Notes under the pieces: generated by a model
The model's database searches: none
Told to the model about the DNA's origin: nothing
The model's input: only the letters and a program-made list of their open reading frames with translations
Translations under genes and position numbers: made by a program
Source of the DNA: Pseudomonas sp. VD-NE ins
GTDB lineage: Bacteria; Pseudomonadota; Gammaproteobacteria; Pseudomonadales; Pseudomonadaceae
Direction of reading: 5' to 3'
NCBI RefSeq assembly: GCF_031882575.1
Contig: NZ_CP134772.1
Location: forward strand, 3,057,001-3,121,000
DNA: 64,000 nucleotides
Part shown: piece after piece, positions 15,659 to 26,395 of the stretch
How the letters are laid out: every line of letters begins with the position of its first letter
How positions within the stretch are numbered: the first letter of the stretch is position 1

Positions 15659-16813
15659 TCAGGTGTTGCGTTGTGTCAGCGCGCGCTCCATGCGGGCAAT
15701 CCCTTCTTCCAGCAGCGATCGCGGACAGCCGAAGTTCAAGCGCACGAATTGCTGGTTTTGATCGCCGAAGTCCAGACCGGCGCTCAGCCCCACTTTGCCC
15801 TGCTCAAGGAAGAACTGCTGCGGATCGTCCAGATCCAGCGCCGAGCAATCCAGCCACGCCAGATAAGTGCCCTGCGGCACATTGATGCTCACGCCCGGCA
15901 AGCGGCTACGCACCGCTTCAACCAGCCAGTCGCGGTTGGCTTGCAGGTAGGTTTTCAACTCGGCCAGCCATGGCCCACCTTCGCTATAGGCCACGCGAGT
16001 GGCTTCCATGCCCAGCGGGTTGACGCTGTCGACCATGCCGCAACGGGCGTGGTTGACGCGTTCGCGCAGGGCGGCGTTCTGGATGATCATGAACGAGGTC
16101 TTCAGGCCGGCGATGTTGTAGGCCTTGCTCGCCGACATCAGGGTGATGGTGCGCTCAGCGATCTCAGGGCTCAACGAGGCGGTCGGAATGTGCACGCGAC
16201 CGTCGAAGCACAGCTCGGCGTGGATTTCGTCGGAGATGATCCAGGCATCCTGCGCCGCACAAATGTCGGCCACGGCTTGCAGCTCTTCACGGCCGAAGAC
16301 CTTGCCGATCGGGTTGTGCGGGTTGCTCAGCAGCAGCGCGCCGCCACCGTTCAGCGATTCACGCAGCACGTCGAGCGGCGTCAAGTAAGTACCGTCAGCC
16401 TGCGCGACAAACTCCAGCTCAACCTTGTTCAAACCCCAGTGGCCCGGCGCGTGGCGCAGCGGCGGGTAATTCGGCACTTGCACCACGACGTTCTGCTGCG
16501 GCTGTACCAGTGCTTTCAAAGCCATGTTGAAGCCTGACTCGACGCCCGGCAGAAAGATCAGCTCCTGCGGTTTGACCTTCCAGGAAAACTTGTTCCAGAG
16601 GTCGGCGACGATGGCGTCACGCAAGTTGTCCTGCGCCACGCTGTAGCCCACCAGCGGATGCAGCAAGCGTTGTTGCAGCGCCGCGATCACCACTGGCGGC
16701 GCGGCGAAATCCATATCAGCGACCCACATCGGCAACACGTCGGCCGAATAGCGGCTCCACTTGGTGCTGCCGGTGTTGTGGCGGTCGAATACCTGATCAA
16801 AATCGAAAGTCAT
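15659..16813 (-). CDS. patB: PatB/MalY-type PLP aminotransferase, probable cystathionine beta-lyase (384 aa)
   Basis: This fold-type I PLP enzyme is expected to cleave the C-S bond of cystathionine or related cysteine conjugates, feeding methionine synthesis or sulfur recycling. Signature regions are PMWVADMDFA near residue 28, the cofactor-contact LSNPHNPIGKV, the DEIHAEL block, and the PLP lysine in SASKAYNIAGLK. The C-terminus RLNFGCPRSLLEEGIARM carries the carboxylate-binding Arg. Length and order are those of the MalY/PatB group rather than classical AspC. The start ATG 16813 (MTFDFDQVFDR) is typical. The gene lies between two REP pairs with no obvious operon partner. Confidence 0.9.
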   Translation of the reverse strand: MTFDFDQVFDRHNTGSTKWSRYSADVLPMWVADMDFAAPPVVIAALQQRLLHPLVGYSVAQDNLRDAIVADLWNKFSWKVKPQELIFLPGVESGFNMALKALVQPQQNVVVQVPNYPPLRHAPGHWGLNKVELEFVAQADGTYLTPLDVLRESLNGGGALLLSNPHNPIGKVFGREELQAVADICAAQDAWIISDEIHAELCFDGRVHIPTASLSPEIAERTITLMSASKAYNIAGLKTSFMIIQNAALRERVNHARCGMVDSVNPLGMEATRVAYSEGGPWLAELKTYLQANRDWLVEAVRSRLPGVSINVPQGTYLAWLDCSALDLDDPQQFFLEQGKVGLSAGLDFGDQNQQFVRLNFGCPRSLLEEGIARMERALTQRNT

Positions 16814-16886
16814 GCGCGGTCTCGTGAAGGCGGGGTTGGTCCTGGTCGCATGATAAACCCATGTCCCTTTGGAAACACACTCAAAC

Positions 16887-16979
16887 CCTGTGGGAGCTGG
16901 CTTGCCAGCGATAGCGGTGGGTCAGTCACCACCATTGTTGGAGGTGCCGACGTCATCGCTGGCAAGCCAGCTCCCACAG
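16887..16979. repeat. REP pair upstream of formate dehydrogenase operon
   Basis: Inverted arms TGTGGGAGCTGGCTTGCCAG and complement flank a unique loop. The 334-base gap 16814-17147 holds this pair, the short inverted repeats described for the fdnG leader and no gene. Confidence 0.9.
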
Positions 16980-17104
16980 TGTTTACGGTTGTTAGTGGGA
17001 GTGCCGACAAACGGCCGACGGTCGGTTTTCACACAGATCGTGTGGTCATTGTCTACAGTGAAAAGGTCGGCAGGTGTTTGCCGCAACCGTGATTGTCCAG
17101 ATAA

Positions 17105-17126
17105 AACCCGGCACCAGTACCGGGTT
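17105..17126 (+). promoter_or_regulatory. Leader hairpin upstream of fdnG
   Basis: A 7-bp stem AACCCGG / CCGGGTT (17105-17111 with 17120-17126) with an 8-base loop ends 21 bases before the fdnG start. A CACAC-N5-GTGTG repeat lies further upstream (near 17031-17045). I see no clear FNR box or sigma-54 promoter, so mode of control is not resolved. Confidence 0.35.
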
Positions 17127-17147
17127 CCACCTGATCAGGAGTGCACG

Positions 17148-20100
17148 ATGGATCTCAGCCGTCGTCAGTTCTTCAAGGTCGCCGGTATCGGCCTTGCAGG
17201 CTCTAGCCTGGGCGCGTTGGGCATGGCCCCGACGCTGGCCTTCGCCGAGCAGGTGCGCCACTTCAAGCTTGCCCACACCCATGAAACCCGCAACACCTGC
17301 CCGTATTGCTCGGTCGGTTGCGGTTTGATCATGTACAGCCAGGGCGATGGAGCGAAGAACGTAGCGCAGAGCATCATTCACATTGAGGGCGACGCCGACC
17401 ACCCGGTCAACCGCGGCACCCTCTGCCCGAAAGGCGCAGGACTGCTCGACTTCATTCACAGCCCCGGCCGTTTGCTCTACCCGCAAACCCGCAAGCCGGG
17501 CAGCAGTGAATGGACGCGGATCAGTTGGGACGAAGCGCTCGACCGCATCGCCGATCTGATGAAAACCGACCGCGACGCCAACTTCATCGAGAAAAATGCC
17601 AACGGGCAAACGGTGAATCGCTGGCTGAGCACCGGGTTCCTCGCCGCGTCGGCAGCGTCCAACGAAGCCGGTTACATCACCCAGAAGGTGATTCGCAGTC
17701 TCGGCATGCTGGGGTTCGATAACCAGGCGCGTGTCTGACACGGCCCGACGGTGGCAAGTCTTGCCCCGACGTACGGCCGTGGAGCCATGACCAATACCTG
17801 GACTGATATCGCCAACGCGAATCTGATCCTGGTGATGGGTGGCAATGCAGCAGAAGCGCATCCGTGCGGCTTCAAATGGGTGACCGAGGCCAAGGCGCAT
17901 AACGCTGCGCGGCTGATCGTGGTTGATCCGCGTTTTACCCGGACCGCTTCGGTGGCCGACTACTACGCGCCGATCCGCACCGGCACCGACATCGCCTTCA
18001 TGGGCGGCTTGATCAATTACCTGCTGACCGAGGACAAGATTCAGCACGAATACGTGCGCAACTACACCGACGTGTCGTTCATCGTCAAAGCAGGCTACGG
18101 CTTCGAAGACGGCATCTTCAGCGGCTACGACGTCGCCAAACGCAGCTACACCGACAAGTCCGGCTGGGGTTACGAACTGGGCGAGGACGGTTTCGTCAGA
18201 GTCGACCCGACCCTGCAGGATCCGCGCTGTGTCTATCAATTGATGAAGCAGCATTACAGCCGCTACAACATCGACCTCGCCAGCCAGATCTGCGGCATGC
18301 CGGTCGATGCCATGCAGAAAATCTGGGAAGAGATCGCCACCTGCTCGATCCCGGGCAAGACCATGACGATTCTCTACGCCCTCGGCTGGACCCAGCACTC
18401 GATCGGCGCGCAGATCATTCGCAGCGCGGCGATGGTGCAACTGTTGCTGGGCAACGTCGGCATGCCCGGTGGCGGGGTCAACGCCTTGCGCGGTCACTCG
18501 AACATTCAGGGCCTGACCGACCTAGGCTTGCTCTCCAATGCGCTGCCGGGCTACCTGACGCTGGGCAGCGACAGCGAGCAGGACTACGGTCAGTTCATCC
18601 ACAAACGCACGCAGGTACCGCTGCGTCCGGGGCAACTGTCGTATTGGCAGAACTACAGCAAATTCCACGTCAGCCTGATGAAGTCGTGGTACGGCGCCAA
18701 CGCCACCGTCGAGAACAATTGGTGCTACGACCATTTGCCGAAACTCGACATCCCCAACTACGACGTGCTGAAGATGTTCGACCTGATGAGTCAGGGCAAG
18801 GTCAACGGTTACTTCTGCCAGGGCTTCAACCCGATCGCTGCACTACCGGACAAGAACCGCGTGATGGGTGCACTGGCCAAGCTGAAGTGGCTGGTAGTGA
18901 TGGACCCGCTGGCCACCGAAACCTCGGAGTTCTGGCAAAACGTCGGCCCGTACAACGACGTGAAAAGCGCTGAGATCCAGACCGAAGTCATTCGCCTGCC
19001 GACCACTTGTTTTGCCGAAGAGGACGGCTCACTGGTCAACAGCAGCCGCTGGCTGCAATGGCACTGGAAAGGCGCCGACGGCCCGGGCGAAGCGCAGACC
19101 GACATCCGCATCATGAGCGAATTGTTCCTGCGCCTGCGCAAGCGCTATCAGGCCGAGGGTGGCAAATTCCCCGATCCGCTGCTGAAACTGACGTGGCCGT
19201 ACAAGATCCCCGACGAGCCTTCGCCGGAAGAACTGGCCAAGGAAATCAACGGCAGCGCCGTGGCCGATTTCACCGATGCCACCGGCGTCGCGGTCAAGGC
19301 TGGCTCGCAACTGGCCGGGTTTGGCTTGCTCAAGGATGACGGTAGCACCGCATCAGGCTGCTGGATCTTCGCCGGCAGCTGGACCGAGGCCGGTAACCAG
19401 ATGGCCCGGCGCGACAACGCCGATCCGTTCGGCATGCACCAGCATTTGGGCTGGGCGTGGGCCTGGCCGGCCAACCGGCGGATTCTCTACAACCGTGCTT
19501 CGGCGGACGTCGCCGGCAAACCGTGGGACCCGAAAAAACGCCTGGTGTGGTGGAACGGCAAGGCCTGGGGCGGCACCGATGTGCCGGACTACAAGGCCGA
19601 CGTGCCGCCAGAGGCGGGGATGAACCCGTTCATCATGAACCCCGAAGGCGTAGCGCGGTTCTTCGCCGTCGACAAGATGAACGAGGGGCCATTCCCCGAG
19701 CACTACGAGCCGTTTGAAACACCGATCGGCATCAATCCGCTGCACCCGCAAAACAAAAAAGCCACCAGCAACCCGGCGGCGCGGATCTTCGATTCGGTCT
19801 GGGAGACCCTCGGCGAGGCCAAGGACTTCCCGTACGCCGGCACCAGTTACCGGTTGACCGAGCATTTCCACTTCTGGAGCAAGCACTGCAAGTTGAACGC
19901 AATTGCCCAGCCCGAGCAGTTCGTGGAAATCGGCGAAGTGCTGGCGAAAGAGAAGGGCATCGCTGCCGGTGATCGCGTGCGCGTCAGTTGCAAACGCGGC
20001 TTTATCGAAGCGGTGGCGGTGGTGACAAAAAGGATCCGGCCGCTGCAGGTCAACGGCCAGGTCGTGCATCAGATCGGCATCCCGCTGCACTGGGGTTTCA

Positions 20101-20213
20101 CCGGCCTGACGCGCCACGGTTACCTGACCAACACCCTGGTGCCGTTCCTCGGCGATGGCAATACACAGACCCCGGAATCCAAGTCATTCCTGGTCAACGT
20201 GGAGAAACTGTAA
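17148..20213 (+). CDS. fdnG: Formate dehydrogenase-N/O, selenocysteine-containing catalytic subunit (1021 aa)
   Basis: The enzyme oxidises formate to CO2 at a molybdopterin centre on the periplasmic face. The gene reads through an in-frame TGA at 17736-17738, which encodes selenocysteine 197. The context NQARV-U-HGPTV is the classical FdnG active-site sequence, and the frame continues intact to 20213. The N-terminus has a Tat signal (SRRQFFK). The first 4Fe-4S site is CPYCSVGC then GTLCPKG. Length fits the family (about 1015 in E. coli). ATG 17148 follows CAGGAG. It heads an operon with fdnH (adjacent, no gap) and fdnI. Automated callers would split it into two ORFs. Sec insertion is supported by the SECIS hairpin and by selA, selB and selC downstream. 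Confidence 0.97.
17736..17738 (+). other. UGA selenocysteine codon in fdnG
   Basis: The in-frame TGA is codon 197 and replaces the active-site Cys/Sec position of formate dehydrogenases. Good coding sequence with family motifs lies on both sides, so it is recoding and not a nonsense mutation. Confidence 0.96.
17739..17781 (+). promoter_or_regulatory. Bacterial SECIS hairpin in fdnG
   Basis: Directly after the UGA, CACGGCC (17739-17745) pairs with GGCCGTG (17775-17781). An inner stem GGCAA / TTGCC encloses the small loop GTC (apex AAGTCTT). Position, size (about 43 nt) and loop GU residues agree with SelB-bound SECIS elements of enteric fdnG/fdhF. Confidence 0.85.
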
Positions 20214-21149
20214 ATGGCCAGCCAAGACATCATTGCCCGCTCGGCCACCACCACGGTGCCGCCATCGGTGAGGAATCAGGAAGCGGTGGCGAAGCTGATC
20301 GACACCACCAAATGCATCGGCTGCAAGGCCTGCCAGGTCGCCTGCTCGGAATGGAACGAGCTGCGCGACGAGGTCGGCCACAACCACGGCACCTACGACA
20401 ACCCGCAAGACCTGAGCGCCGAAACCTGGACGTTGATGCGCTTCACCGAGCATGAAACCGACGCCGGCAACCTCGAGTGGCTGATCCGCAAGGACGGTTG
20501 CATGCACTGCGCCGAACCGGGTTGTCTGGCGGCGTGCCCGAGTCCCGGCGCAATCATCAAACACGCCAACGGCATCGTCGATTTCGATCAGGATCACTGC
20601 ATCGGTTGCGGCTATTGCATCACCGGTTGCCCGTTCAATATTCCGCGTATCTCGCAGAAGGATCACAAGGCTTACAAGTGCACCTTGTGCTCGGATCGCG
20701 TGGCAGTAGGGCTGGAACCAGCCTGCGTGAAGACCTGCCCGACCGGCGCGATCGTTTTCGGCACCAAGGAAGACATGAAGGAACACGCCGCCGAACGCAT
20801 CGTCGACTTGAAAAGCCGTGGCTTTGAAAACGCCGGTCTGTATGACCCGGCCGGTGTTGGCGGCACGCATGTGATGTACGTGTTGCACCACGCCGATACG
20901 CCGACCATTTACGCCAACCTGCCGCAGGATCCGGCGATCAGTCCGTTGGTGGGCCTGTGGAAAGGCATCAGCAAACCTCTGGGCCTGCTGGCCATGGGCG
21001 CGGCGGTGCTGGCCGGGTTCTTCCATTACGTGCGCATCGGCCCGAACCGGGTTGAAGAGGACGAACACCCAACGCCACCCGACACCTCGGTGCACGTCGT
21101 CGACCCGGCAGTGCACACCTTCGATCCACGCGGGGAGGACCGGCCATGA
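20214..21149 (+). CDS. fdnH: Formate dehydrogenase iron-sulfur (beta) subunit (311 aa)
   Basis: This electron-transfer subunit links the catalytic subunit to the membrane cytochrome. Four cysteine clusters bind four 4Fe-4S centres: [35 protein letters not shown] and CTLC with a later CVKTC. A single C-terminal transmembrane helix ([16 protein letters not shown], about 264-280) anchors it on the periplasmic side. It starts directly after the fdnG stop (TAAATG) and its stop overlaps the fdnI start as ATGA, so the three subunits are translationally coupled. There is no signal peptide, as expected for co-export with the Tat-targeted alpha subunit. Confidence 0.95.
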   Translation: MASQDIIARSATTTVPPSVRNQEAVAKLIDTTKCIGCKACQVACSEWNELRDEVGHNHGTYDNPQDLSAETWTLMRFTEHETDAGNLEWLIRKDGCMHCAEPGCLAACPSPGAIIKHANGIVDFDQDHCIGCGYCITGCPFNIPRISQKDHKAYKCTLCSDRVAVGLEPACVKTCPTGAIVFGTKEDMKEHAAERIVDLKSRGFENAGLYDPAGVGGTHVMYVLHHADTPTIYANLPQDPAISPLVGLWKGISKPLGLLAMGAAVLAGFFHYVRIGPNRVEEDEHPTPPDTSVHVVDPAVHTFDPRGEDRP

Positions 21150-21811
21150 GCAACAAGACGATCCTGCGTTACACCGCCAACCAGCGCACCAATCACTGGC
21201 TGGTGGCGATCCTGTTTTTCATGGCTGGGCTGTCCGGGCTGGCGTTGTTTCATCCGTCACTTTTCTGGCTGAGCAACCTGTTCGGTGGCGGGCCGTGGAC
21301 GCGGATTCTGCATCCGTTCATGGGCATCGCCATGTTTGTCTTGTTCCTCGGCCTGGTGTTGCGTTTCTGGCGCGCGAACTTCTTTATCGACAACGACTGG
21401 AAGTGGATGCGCCGCATCGATCGGGTGCTGGTCAACGACGAAGAAAGCGTACCGCCAGTGGGCAAATACAACGCCGGGCAAAAGCTGCTGTTCTGGACTT
21501 TACTGCTGTGCATGCTCGGTTTGCTGTTCACCGGGCTGGTGATCTGGCGCGCGTATTTCAGTGCGTATTTCGGCATCACCGTGATCCGTTGGGCGATGTT
21601 GTTGCATGCGCTGGCCGGGTTTGTGCTGGTGCTGAGCATCATCATTCACATCTACGCCGGGCTGTGGATCAAGGGTTCGGTGGACGCGATGCTGCATGGC
21701 TGGGTCAGCCGCGCCTGGGCGAGAAAACACCATGAACTGTGGTATCGCGACATCACCCGCGATGAACGCCAACCGGACGTGCCGGAAAGACCGATCACCA
21801 AAAAGGGCTGA
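21146..21811 (+). CDS. fdnI: Formate dehydrogenase cytochrome b556 (gamma) subunit (221 aa)
   Basis: This integral membrane subunit carries two b hemes and reduces quinone. Four hydrophobic helices are visible (about 18-37, 55-72, 112-130 and 150-175), with His residues in [28 protein letters not shown] and [10 protein letters not shown] as heme or quinone ligands. The length fits the family. It overlaps fdnH by four bases and is followed 3 bases later by fdhE. The C-terminal tail is charged and cytoplasmic. Confidence 0.94.
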   Translation: MSNKTILRYTANQRTNHWLVAILFFMAGLSGLALFHPSLFWLSNLFGGGPWTRILHPFMGIAMFVLFLGLVLRFWRANFFIDNDWKWMRRIDRVLVNDEESVPPVGKYNAGQKLLFWTLLLCMLGLLFTGLVIWRAYFSAYFGITVIRWAMLLHALAGFVLVLSIIIHIYAGLWIKGSVDAMLHGWVSRAWARKHHELWYRDITRDERQPDVPERPITKKG

Positions 21812-21814
21812 CCT

Positions 21815-22741
21815 TTGCCAACCATTCTGGAACCTGGGGAAATTGAAGCGGCGGCCAGTTCGCCGCCGTTTCTACATCTGCCGCCTTCGAATCTGTTTGC
21901 GCTGCGGGCTGATCGACTGGAGAAACTGGCCGAGGGGCATGCACTGGCTGACTATCTGCGACTGATTGCCGGGCTGTGTCGGGTGCAGCAGCAGGTGTTT
22001 GACGATCCGCCGCTGACGGCACCGTTTGATCAGCAAAGGATTGAAGCCTGTCAGCAGCATGGTTTGCCGCCGTTTGCGGCCGACACGTTGGTGCGTGAGG
22101 AGGGCTGGCAGGCTTATCTCGACGCTTTGCTGCAGCGTTACGAACCCGCTGAACAACCAGCCGTTATTGAAGCGGTGACGACGTTACGGGTCGCCAGTAC
22201 CGGACAGTTACGTTCGTGGGCCGTGGCGTTGGTCAGTGGCCAATACTCAATGGTGCCGGCGCAGTTGGTGCCGTTTCTTGGCGCGGCGCTGCAAGTGGCG
22301 TGGAGTCACTGGCTACTCAGCGCACCGAATCTGCAACTCAAACCCGGTGACAGCCTCAGCCAATGCCCGGCCTGTGGTTCACCGGCCATGGCCGGGGTGA
22401 TCCGCCATCGCGGCAAGCACAACGGTTTGCGTTATCTGGTGTGTTCGCTGTGTGCCTGCGAATGGCATGTTGTGCGGGTCAAGTGCGTGTACTGCGAGTC
22501 GAGCAAGGGCCTCGATTACCTGAGCCTTGAGGACGATCGGCATGCCGCGAATCAGGCGCCGTTAAGGGCGGAAGTCTGTCCGGGCTGTAACAGTTATCTG
22601 AAACTGGTGTATCTGGAAAACGATGCCGATGCTGAGGCGTTGTCGGCTGATTTGAGCAGTCTGCTTCTGGACATGCGACTGGCGCAGGACGGTTATCAGC
22701 GCTTGGCGCCTAATCTGTTATTGGCCCCGGGAGACGAATGA
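21815..22741 (+). CDS. fdhE: Formate dehydrogenase maturation protein FdhE (308 aa)
   Basis: This cytoplasmic accessory protein is needed for active respiratory formate dehydrogenases. The C-terminal half has rubredoxin-like metal sites: CPACGSP (about 187-193), CSLCACEW, CVYC and CPGC. The N-terminal half is helical. The start is TTG at 21815, three bases after the fdnI stop; no closer alternative has a better ribosome site. The position in the operon directly after the structural genes supports the call. Confidence 0.93.
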   Translation: MPTILEPGEIEAAASSPPFLHLPPSNLFALRADRLEKLAEGHALADYLRLIAGLCRVQQQVFDDPPLTAPFDQQRIEACQQHGLPPFAADTLVREEGWQAYLDALLQRYEPAEQPAVIEAVTTLRVASTGQLRSWAVALVSGQYSMVPAQLVPFLGAALQVAWSHWLLSAPNLQLKPGDSLSQCPACGSPAMAGVIRHRGKHNGLRYLVCSLCACEWHVVRVKCVYCESSKGLDYLSLEDDRHAANQAPLRAEVCPGCNSYLKLVYLENDADAEALSADLSSLLLDMRLAQDGYQRLAPNLLLAPGDE

Positions 22742-22789
22742 CAGCAGGGTCTACACTCTGGCCGAACGATCTGTTTCCAGGAGTGGCTG

Positions 22790-24190
22790 ATGTCCCTGCG
22801 GTTACCTTCCATTGATGGTGTGTTGCGTCACCCGGCCTGCGTGCCTTTGCTCGAGCGTCACGGGCGTGATTCGTTGCTGGCGGGTTTGCGTCAGTTGCTT
22901 GATGAGTTGCGCCCCAACGTGTTGAACGGGCAATTATCTGCCGTCGAAATCAGCCCTGAGGTGTTGGCGGGACGCGTCGGTGAACGTCTGGCCCAGCAAC
23001 AGCGCAGTAACGTACGACGGGTATTCAACCTCACCGGCACGGTGCTGCACACCAACCTCGGTCGCGCCTTGTTACCGGACGAAGCCATCGAAGCGGTGCA
23101 CATGGCCGCGCGTTATCCGCTCAATCTGGAATTCGATCTGGCCAGCGGCAAACGCGGCGATCGCGATGACCTGATCGAAGGCCTGATCCGCGAACTGACC
23201 GGTGCCGAAGCCGTCACCGTGGTCAACAACAATGCCGCTGCCGTACTGCTGACGCTCAACAGCCTGGGCGCGCGCAAGGAAGGCATCATTTCCCGTGGCG
23301 AGCTGATCGAAATCGGCGGCGCCTTCCGCATCCCCGACATCATGGCCCGCGCCGGTGTGCGCCTGCACGAAGTCGGCACGACCAATCGCACCCATGCCCG
23401 CGACTATGAGGCAGCGATCAGCCCGCGCAGCGGTTTGATCATGCGCGTGCATGCGAGCAACTACAGCATCGAAGGATTTACCGCGCGGGTGCCGACGGCG
23501 GAATTGGCCGAGTTGGCCCATCGGCATGGTTTGCCGTTGCTGGAGGATCTGGGCAGCGGCAGTCTGCTCGACCTGACTCGTTGGGGTTTGCCGGCAGAGC
23601 CGACGGTGCGTCAGGCGCTGCTGGAGGGTGCGGATATCGTTACGTTCAGCGGCGATAAATTGCTCGGCGGTCCGCAGGCCGGGTTGATCGTCGGGCGTAA
23701 AGAGCTGATCGCGAAGATCAAGAAGAACCCGCTGAAGCGCGCGTTGCGGGTGGACAAGTTGACCTTGGCGGCGCTGGAGGCGGTGCTGGGTTTGTATCGC
23801 GATCCGGATCGTCTCGCTGAACGTTTGCCGAGTCTGCGTCTGTTGACTCGCCCGCAGGCTGACATCTATGGCCAGGCTTTGCGCTTGCAGCCGTTGATGG
23901 CTGACTTGTTAGGTGAGAGCTGGCAGGTCAGTGCAGTTGAGGCCTTGGGCATGATCGGCAGCGGCAGCCAACCGGTCGCGCGTTTGCCAAGTGCGGCGCT
24001 GTGTTTTCGCCCGCAGGTTTCAAAGCGTTTGCGCGGGCGTTACCTGTTGAATCTGGAAGCGGCGTTGCGCGCGTTGCCGATCCCGGTGCTCGGGCGTATC
24101 GACGACGATGCGCTGTGGCTCGATTTGCGTCAGCTCGACGATGAGCCGGCGTGGCTCGGGCAATTGCCGCACCTGCAGGTCGACCCGTGA
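22790..24190 (+). CDS. selA: L-seryl-tRNA(Sec) selenium transferase SelA (466 aa)
   Basis: This decameric PLP enzyme converts Ser-tRNA(Sec) to Sec-tRNA(Sec) using selenophosphate. Hallmarks are the N-terminal tRNA-binding helical domain, [15 protein letters not shown], the [20 protein letters not shown] cofactor region, and the Schiff-base lysine Lys290 in [17 protein letters not shown] lies 6 bases before ATG 22790. The stop overlaps the selB start (GTGA). Selenophosphate synthetase (selD) is not in the window. Confidence 0.97.
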   Translation: MSLRLPSIDGVLRHPACVPLLERHGRDSLLAGLRQLLDELRPNVLNGQLSAVEISPEVLAGRVGERLAQQQRSNVRRVFNLTGTVLHTNLGRALLPDEAIEAVHMAARYPLNLEFDLASGKRGDRDDLIEGLIRELTGAEAVTVVNNNAAAVLLTLNSLGARKEGIISRGELIEIGGAFRIPDIMARAGVRLHEVGTTNRTHARDYEAAISPRSGLIMRVHASNYSIEGFTARVPTAELAELAHRHGLPLLEDLGSGSLLDLTRWGLPAEPTVRQALLEGADIVTFSGDKLLGGPQAGLIVGRKELIAKIKKNPLKRALRVDKLTLAALEAVLGLYRDPDRLAERLPSLRLLTRPQADIYGQALRLQPLMADLLGESWQVSAVEALGMIGSGSQPVARLPSAALCFRPQVSKRLRGRYLLNLEAALRALPIPVLGRIDDDALWLDLRQLDDEPAWLGQLPHLQVDP

Positions 24191-26103
24191 TCGTCGGCAC
24201 GGCAGGGCACATCGACCACGGCAAGACGTCGCTGCTGCAAGCCCTGACCGGACAAACCGGCGACCGCCGCCCGCAGGAACGCGAGCGCGGGATGACTATC
24301 GACCTTGGCTATCTGTATGCCGAACTGAAGCCGGGCGCGGGGCTGACCGGGTTTATCGACGTCCCCGGCCACGAGAAATTCACCCATAACATGCTGGCCG
24401 GTGCGCAAGGCATCGATCTGGTGTTGCTGGTGGTCGCCGCCGATGACGGCGTGATGCCGCAAACCCGCGAGCATCTGGCGATTGTCGAATTGCTCGGCAT
24501 TCCGCGCGCCCTGGTCGCGATCAGCAAATGCGATCGCGCCGAGGCGGGCAGGGTGGAAGAAGTGCAACGCCAAGTGCTGGATCTGCTCGCCCCGGGGCCG
24601 TTTGCCGAGGCGCCGGTTTTTACGGTGTCGAGTGTGAGCGGAAAGGGGGTTGATGAATTGCGTGCGGCGCTGATGCAGGTGCAAAACGAGGTGCAGGCGC
24701 GCAGTTTTGAGGGCGGTTTTCGTTTGGCGATTGATCGGGCGTTCAGCGTCGCAGGTGCGGGGATTGTGGTCACGGGCACAGCGTTGTCGGGGACGGTTGC
24801 GGTTGGCGACAAACTGGTTATGGCGCCTTCCGGGAAAGCGGTTCGAGTGCGCGGCCTGCATGCGCAGAATCAACCCGCCGAACACGCTGTCGCCGGCCAG
24901 CGAGTGGCATTGAACCTGACGGGTGAACGCCTCGAACTGGCGCAGATCCATCGCGGCCAGTGGCTGCTCAGCGAATGGCTGCACGCGCCGACGCAACGGG
25001 TCGACATCGACTTTCAACTGCTGCCCGGCGAACGCACTTTCGAACACTTTCATCCGGTGCACGTGCACCTCGGCACGCAGGATGTCATCGCCCGCGTCGC
25101 CTTGCTCGAAGGTCCGCGCTTGAGTCCCGGCGAGCGGATGTTCGCGCAACTGCTGATCAACGCGCCGGTGCACGCGGTGAAGGGTGATCGACTGATCTTG
25201 CGCGACCAAAGTGCGCAACGCACCCTCGGTGGCGGTCAGGTGCTCGATCCGTTCGCCCCGGCGCGACAACGCCGCAGCCCCGAACGTCTGGAGCAACTGC
25301 GCGTCCTGATCTCTGGCGACGAACTCGAACACATCTTGCCCGTGCTGCTCAACTACAGCGCCGGCGGCCTCGATCCGCAGCGGCTGGAACGTCAGTTCAA
25401 TCGCCCGCGCGCGACCTGGGCGTTAGCGGAAAACGTGCGCCTGATCGACACCCGCCAAGGCCCGGTGCTGTTCAATGTGCAGCGCTGGTCACAACTGAAA
25501 TTCACCCTGCTGGAACAACTCGCGCAGTTCCATGAACTGGAACCCGACCAGATGGGCCCGGATCGCGATCGCTTGCGGCGCTTCAGTGGTCTGGCGCTGG
25601 AGCGTTCGACGTTTGTCAGTTTGCTGGATGAATTGCTCGCGGCCGGCTCGATCCAGGCAAGTGGGCCATGGCTGCATTTACCGGATCATCAGGTGCGCCT
25701 GAATGCCGAGGACGAAAGCCTTTGGCTGCGATTACAGCCGTTGTTCGAACAGGCCGGTTTCGACCCGCCGTGGGTCCGTGACGTGGCCAAAGTGTTGGGG
25801 CAGGACGATGCAGTTGTGCGCCTGCTGCTGCGCAAACTCGCCCGTCTGGGCTTGATGCATCAAGTGGTGCGCGACCTGTTCCTGAGTGACGCGCAACTGC
25901 GCCGAATGGCCGATGTACTGCTCAAACTGGCCAAGGAAAATCCGCAGATCCAGGTGACAACCTTCCGCGATGCGCTAGGCTTGGGACGCAAACGCTGTAT
26001 TCAGTACCTCGAATATTTCGACCGCGTCGGCCTGACCCGACGCCTCGGCGAATCCCGCCAGATCCGCCCCGACAACGCGCTGGCCCACGCCGATGCGCAA
26101 TGA
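24187..26103 (+). CDS. selB: Selenocysteine-specific elongation factor SelB (638 aa)
   Basis: This GTPase delivers Sec-tRNA to the ribosome at SECIS-marked UGA codons. G-domain motifs are GHIDHGKTS near residue 7, DVPGHEKF and SKCDRA. Then come EF-Tu-like domains 2 and 3, domain 4 and a C-terminal series of winged helices that bind the SECIS hairpin ([19 protein letters not shown] near the end). GTG 24187 overlaps the selA stop by four bases and begins exactly where SelB proteins start ([13 protein letters not shown]). An upstream ATG in frame at 24151 would add 12 unrelated residues and is rejected. Confidence 0.97.
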   Translation: MIVGTAGHIDHGKTSLLQALTGQTGDRRPQERERGMTIDLGYLYAELKPGAGLTGFIDVPGHEKFTHNMLAGAQGIDLVLLVVAADDGVMPQTREHLAIVELLGIPRALVAISKCDRAEAGRVEEVQRQVLDLLAPGPFAEAPVFTVSSVSGKGVDELRAALMQVQNEVQARSFEGGFRLAIDRAFSVAGAGIVVTGTALSGTVAVGDKLVMAPSGKAVRVRGLHAQNQPAEHAVAGQRVALNLTGERLELAQIHRGQWLLSEWLHAPTQRVDIDFQLLPGERTFEHFHPVHVHLGTQDVIARVALLEGPRLSPGERMFAQLLINAPVHAVKGDRLILRDQSAQRTLGGGQVLDPFAPARQRRSPERLEQLRVLISGDELEHILPVLLNYSAGGLDPQRLERQFNRPRATWALAENVRLIDTRQGPVLFNVQRWSQLKFTLLEQLAQFHELEPDQMGPDRDRLRRFSGLALERSTFVSLLDELLAAGSIQASGPWLHLPDHQVRLNAEDESLWLRLQPLFEQAGFDPPWVRDVAKVLGQDDAVVRLLLRKLARLGLMHQVVRDLFLSDAQLRRMADVLLKLAKENPQIQVTTFRDALGLGRKRCIQYLEYFDRVGLTRRLGESRQIRPDNALAHADAQ

Positions 26104-26109
26104 GTTCAA

Positions 26110-26205
26110 GGAAGGCAATCGCGCCCGGTGGCGCGGCCGGGCTTCAAACCCGGTTGGGGACGGCATCCGTTCCCGGGCAGGTTCGACTCCGGCTGCCTTC
26201 CGCCA
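26110..26205 (+). tRNA. selC: tRNA-Sec (anticodon UCA)
   Basis: This 96-nt tRNA has an 8-bp acceptor stem (GGAAGGCA with TGCCTTCC), discriminator G and encoded CCA (26203-26205). Its anticodon stem is CCGGG/CCCGG with anticodon TCA at 26144-26146. It has a long variable arm (GGGGACGGCATCCGTTCCC) and a T-arm with GTTCGACTCC. The long acceptor and variable arms distinguish it from tRNA-Ser. It begins only 6 bases after the selB stop, so it may be processed from the same transcript. Confidence 0.97.
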
Positions 26206-26234
26206 GTTTTTCCTCCGGATCTCCCCCGATCCAG

Positions 26235-26264
26235 TGTGGGAGCGAGCTTGCTCGCGAAAGCGGT
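26235..26264. repeat. Single REP arm, TGTGGGAGCGAGCTTGCTCG
   Basis: An unpaired copy of the arm found in pairs at 2459, 4531 and 27591. It directly precedes a copy of the GATCGTTCCCACG family. Confidence 0.85.
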
Positions 26265-26273
26265 GTACCAGTT

Positions 26274-26384
26274 GATCGTTCCCACGTTCTGCGTGGGAAT
26301 GCAGCCCGGGACGCTCCGCGTCCCTTCCAAAGCCGAACGCGGAGCGTCCGTTGAGGCATTCTTTTGCGGCGCGTGGGAACGATC
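26274..26384. repeat. GATCGTTCCCACG palindromic repeat (copy 2)
   Basis: A 111-bp element with GATCGTTCCCACG ends in inverted orientation and inner GGGACGCTCCGCGTCCC arms. It forms the left part of a tandem unit that is repeated at 26669. Confidence 0.88.
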
Positions 26385-26395
26385 ATCGAGGCCCG

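Noticed and set aside
16869..20213. fdnG as two genes or a pseudogene broken by a stop at 17736.
   Set aside because: The stop is UGA in the conserved ARV-U-HGP active-site context with a SECIS hairpin, and selA, selB and selC are present nearby.
26105..26205. A tRNA-Ser with long variable arm.
   Set aside because: The 8-bp acceptor stem, UCA anticodon and place right after selB identify tRNA-Sec.
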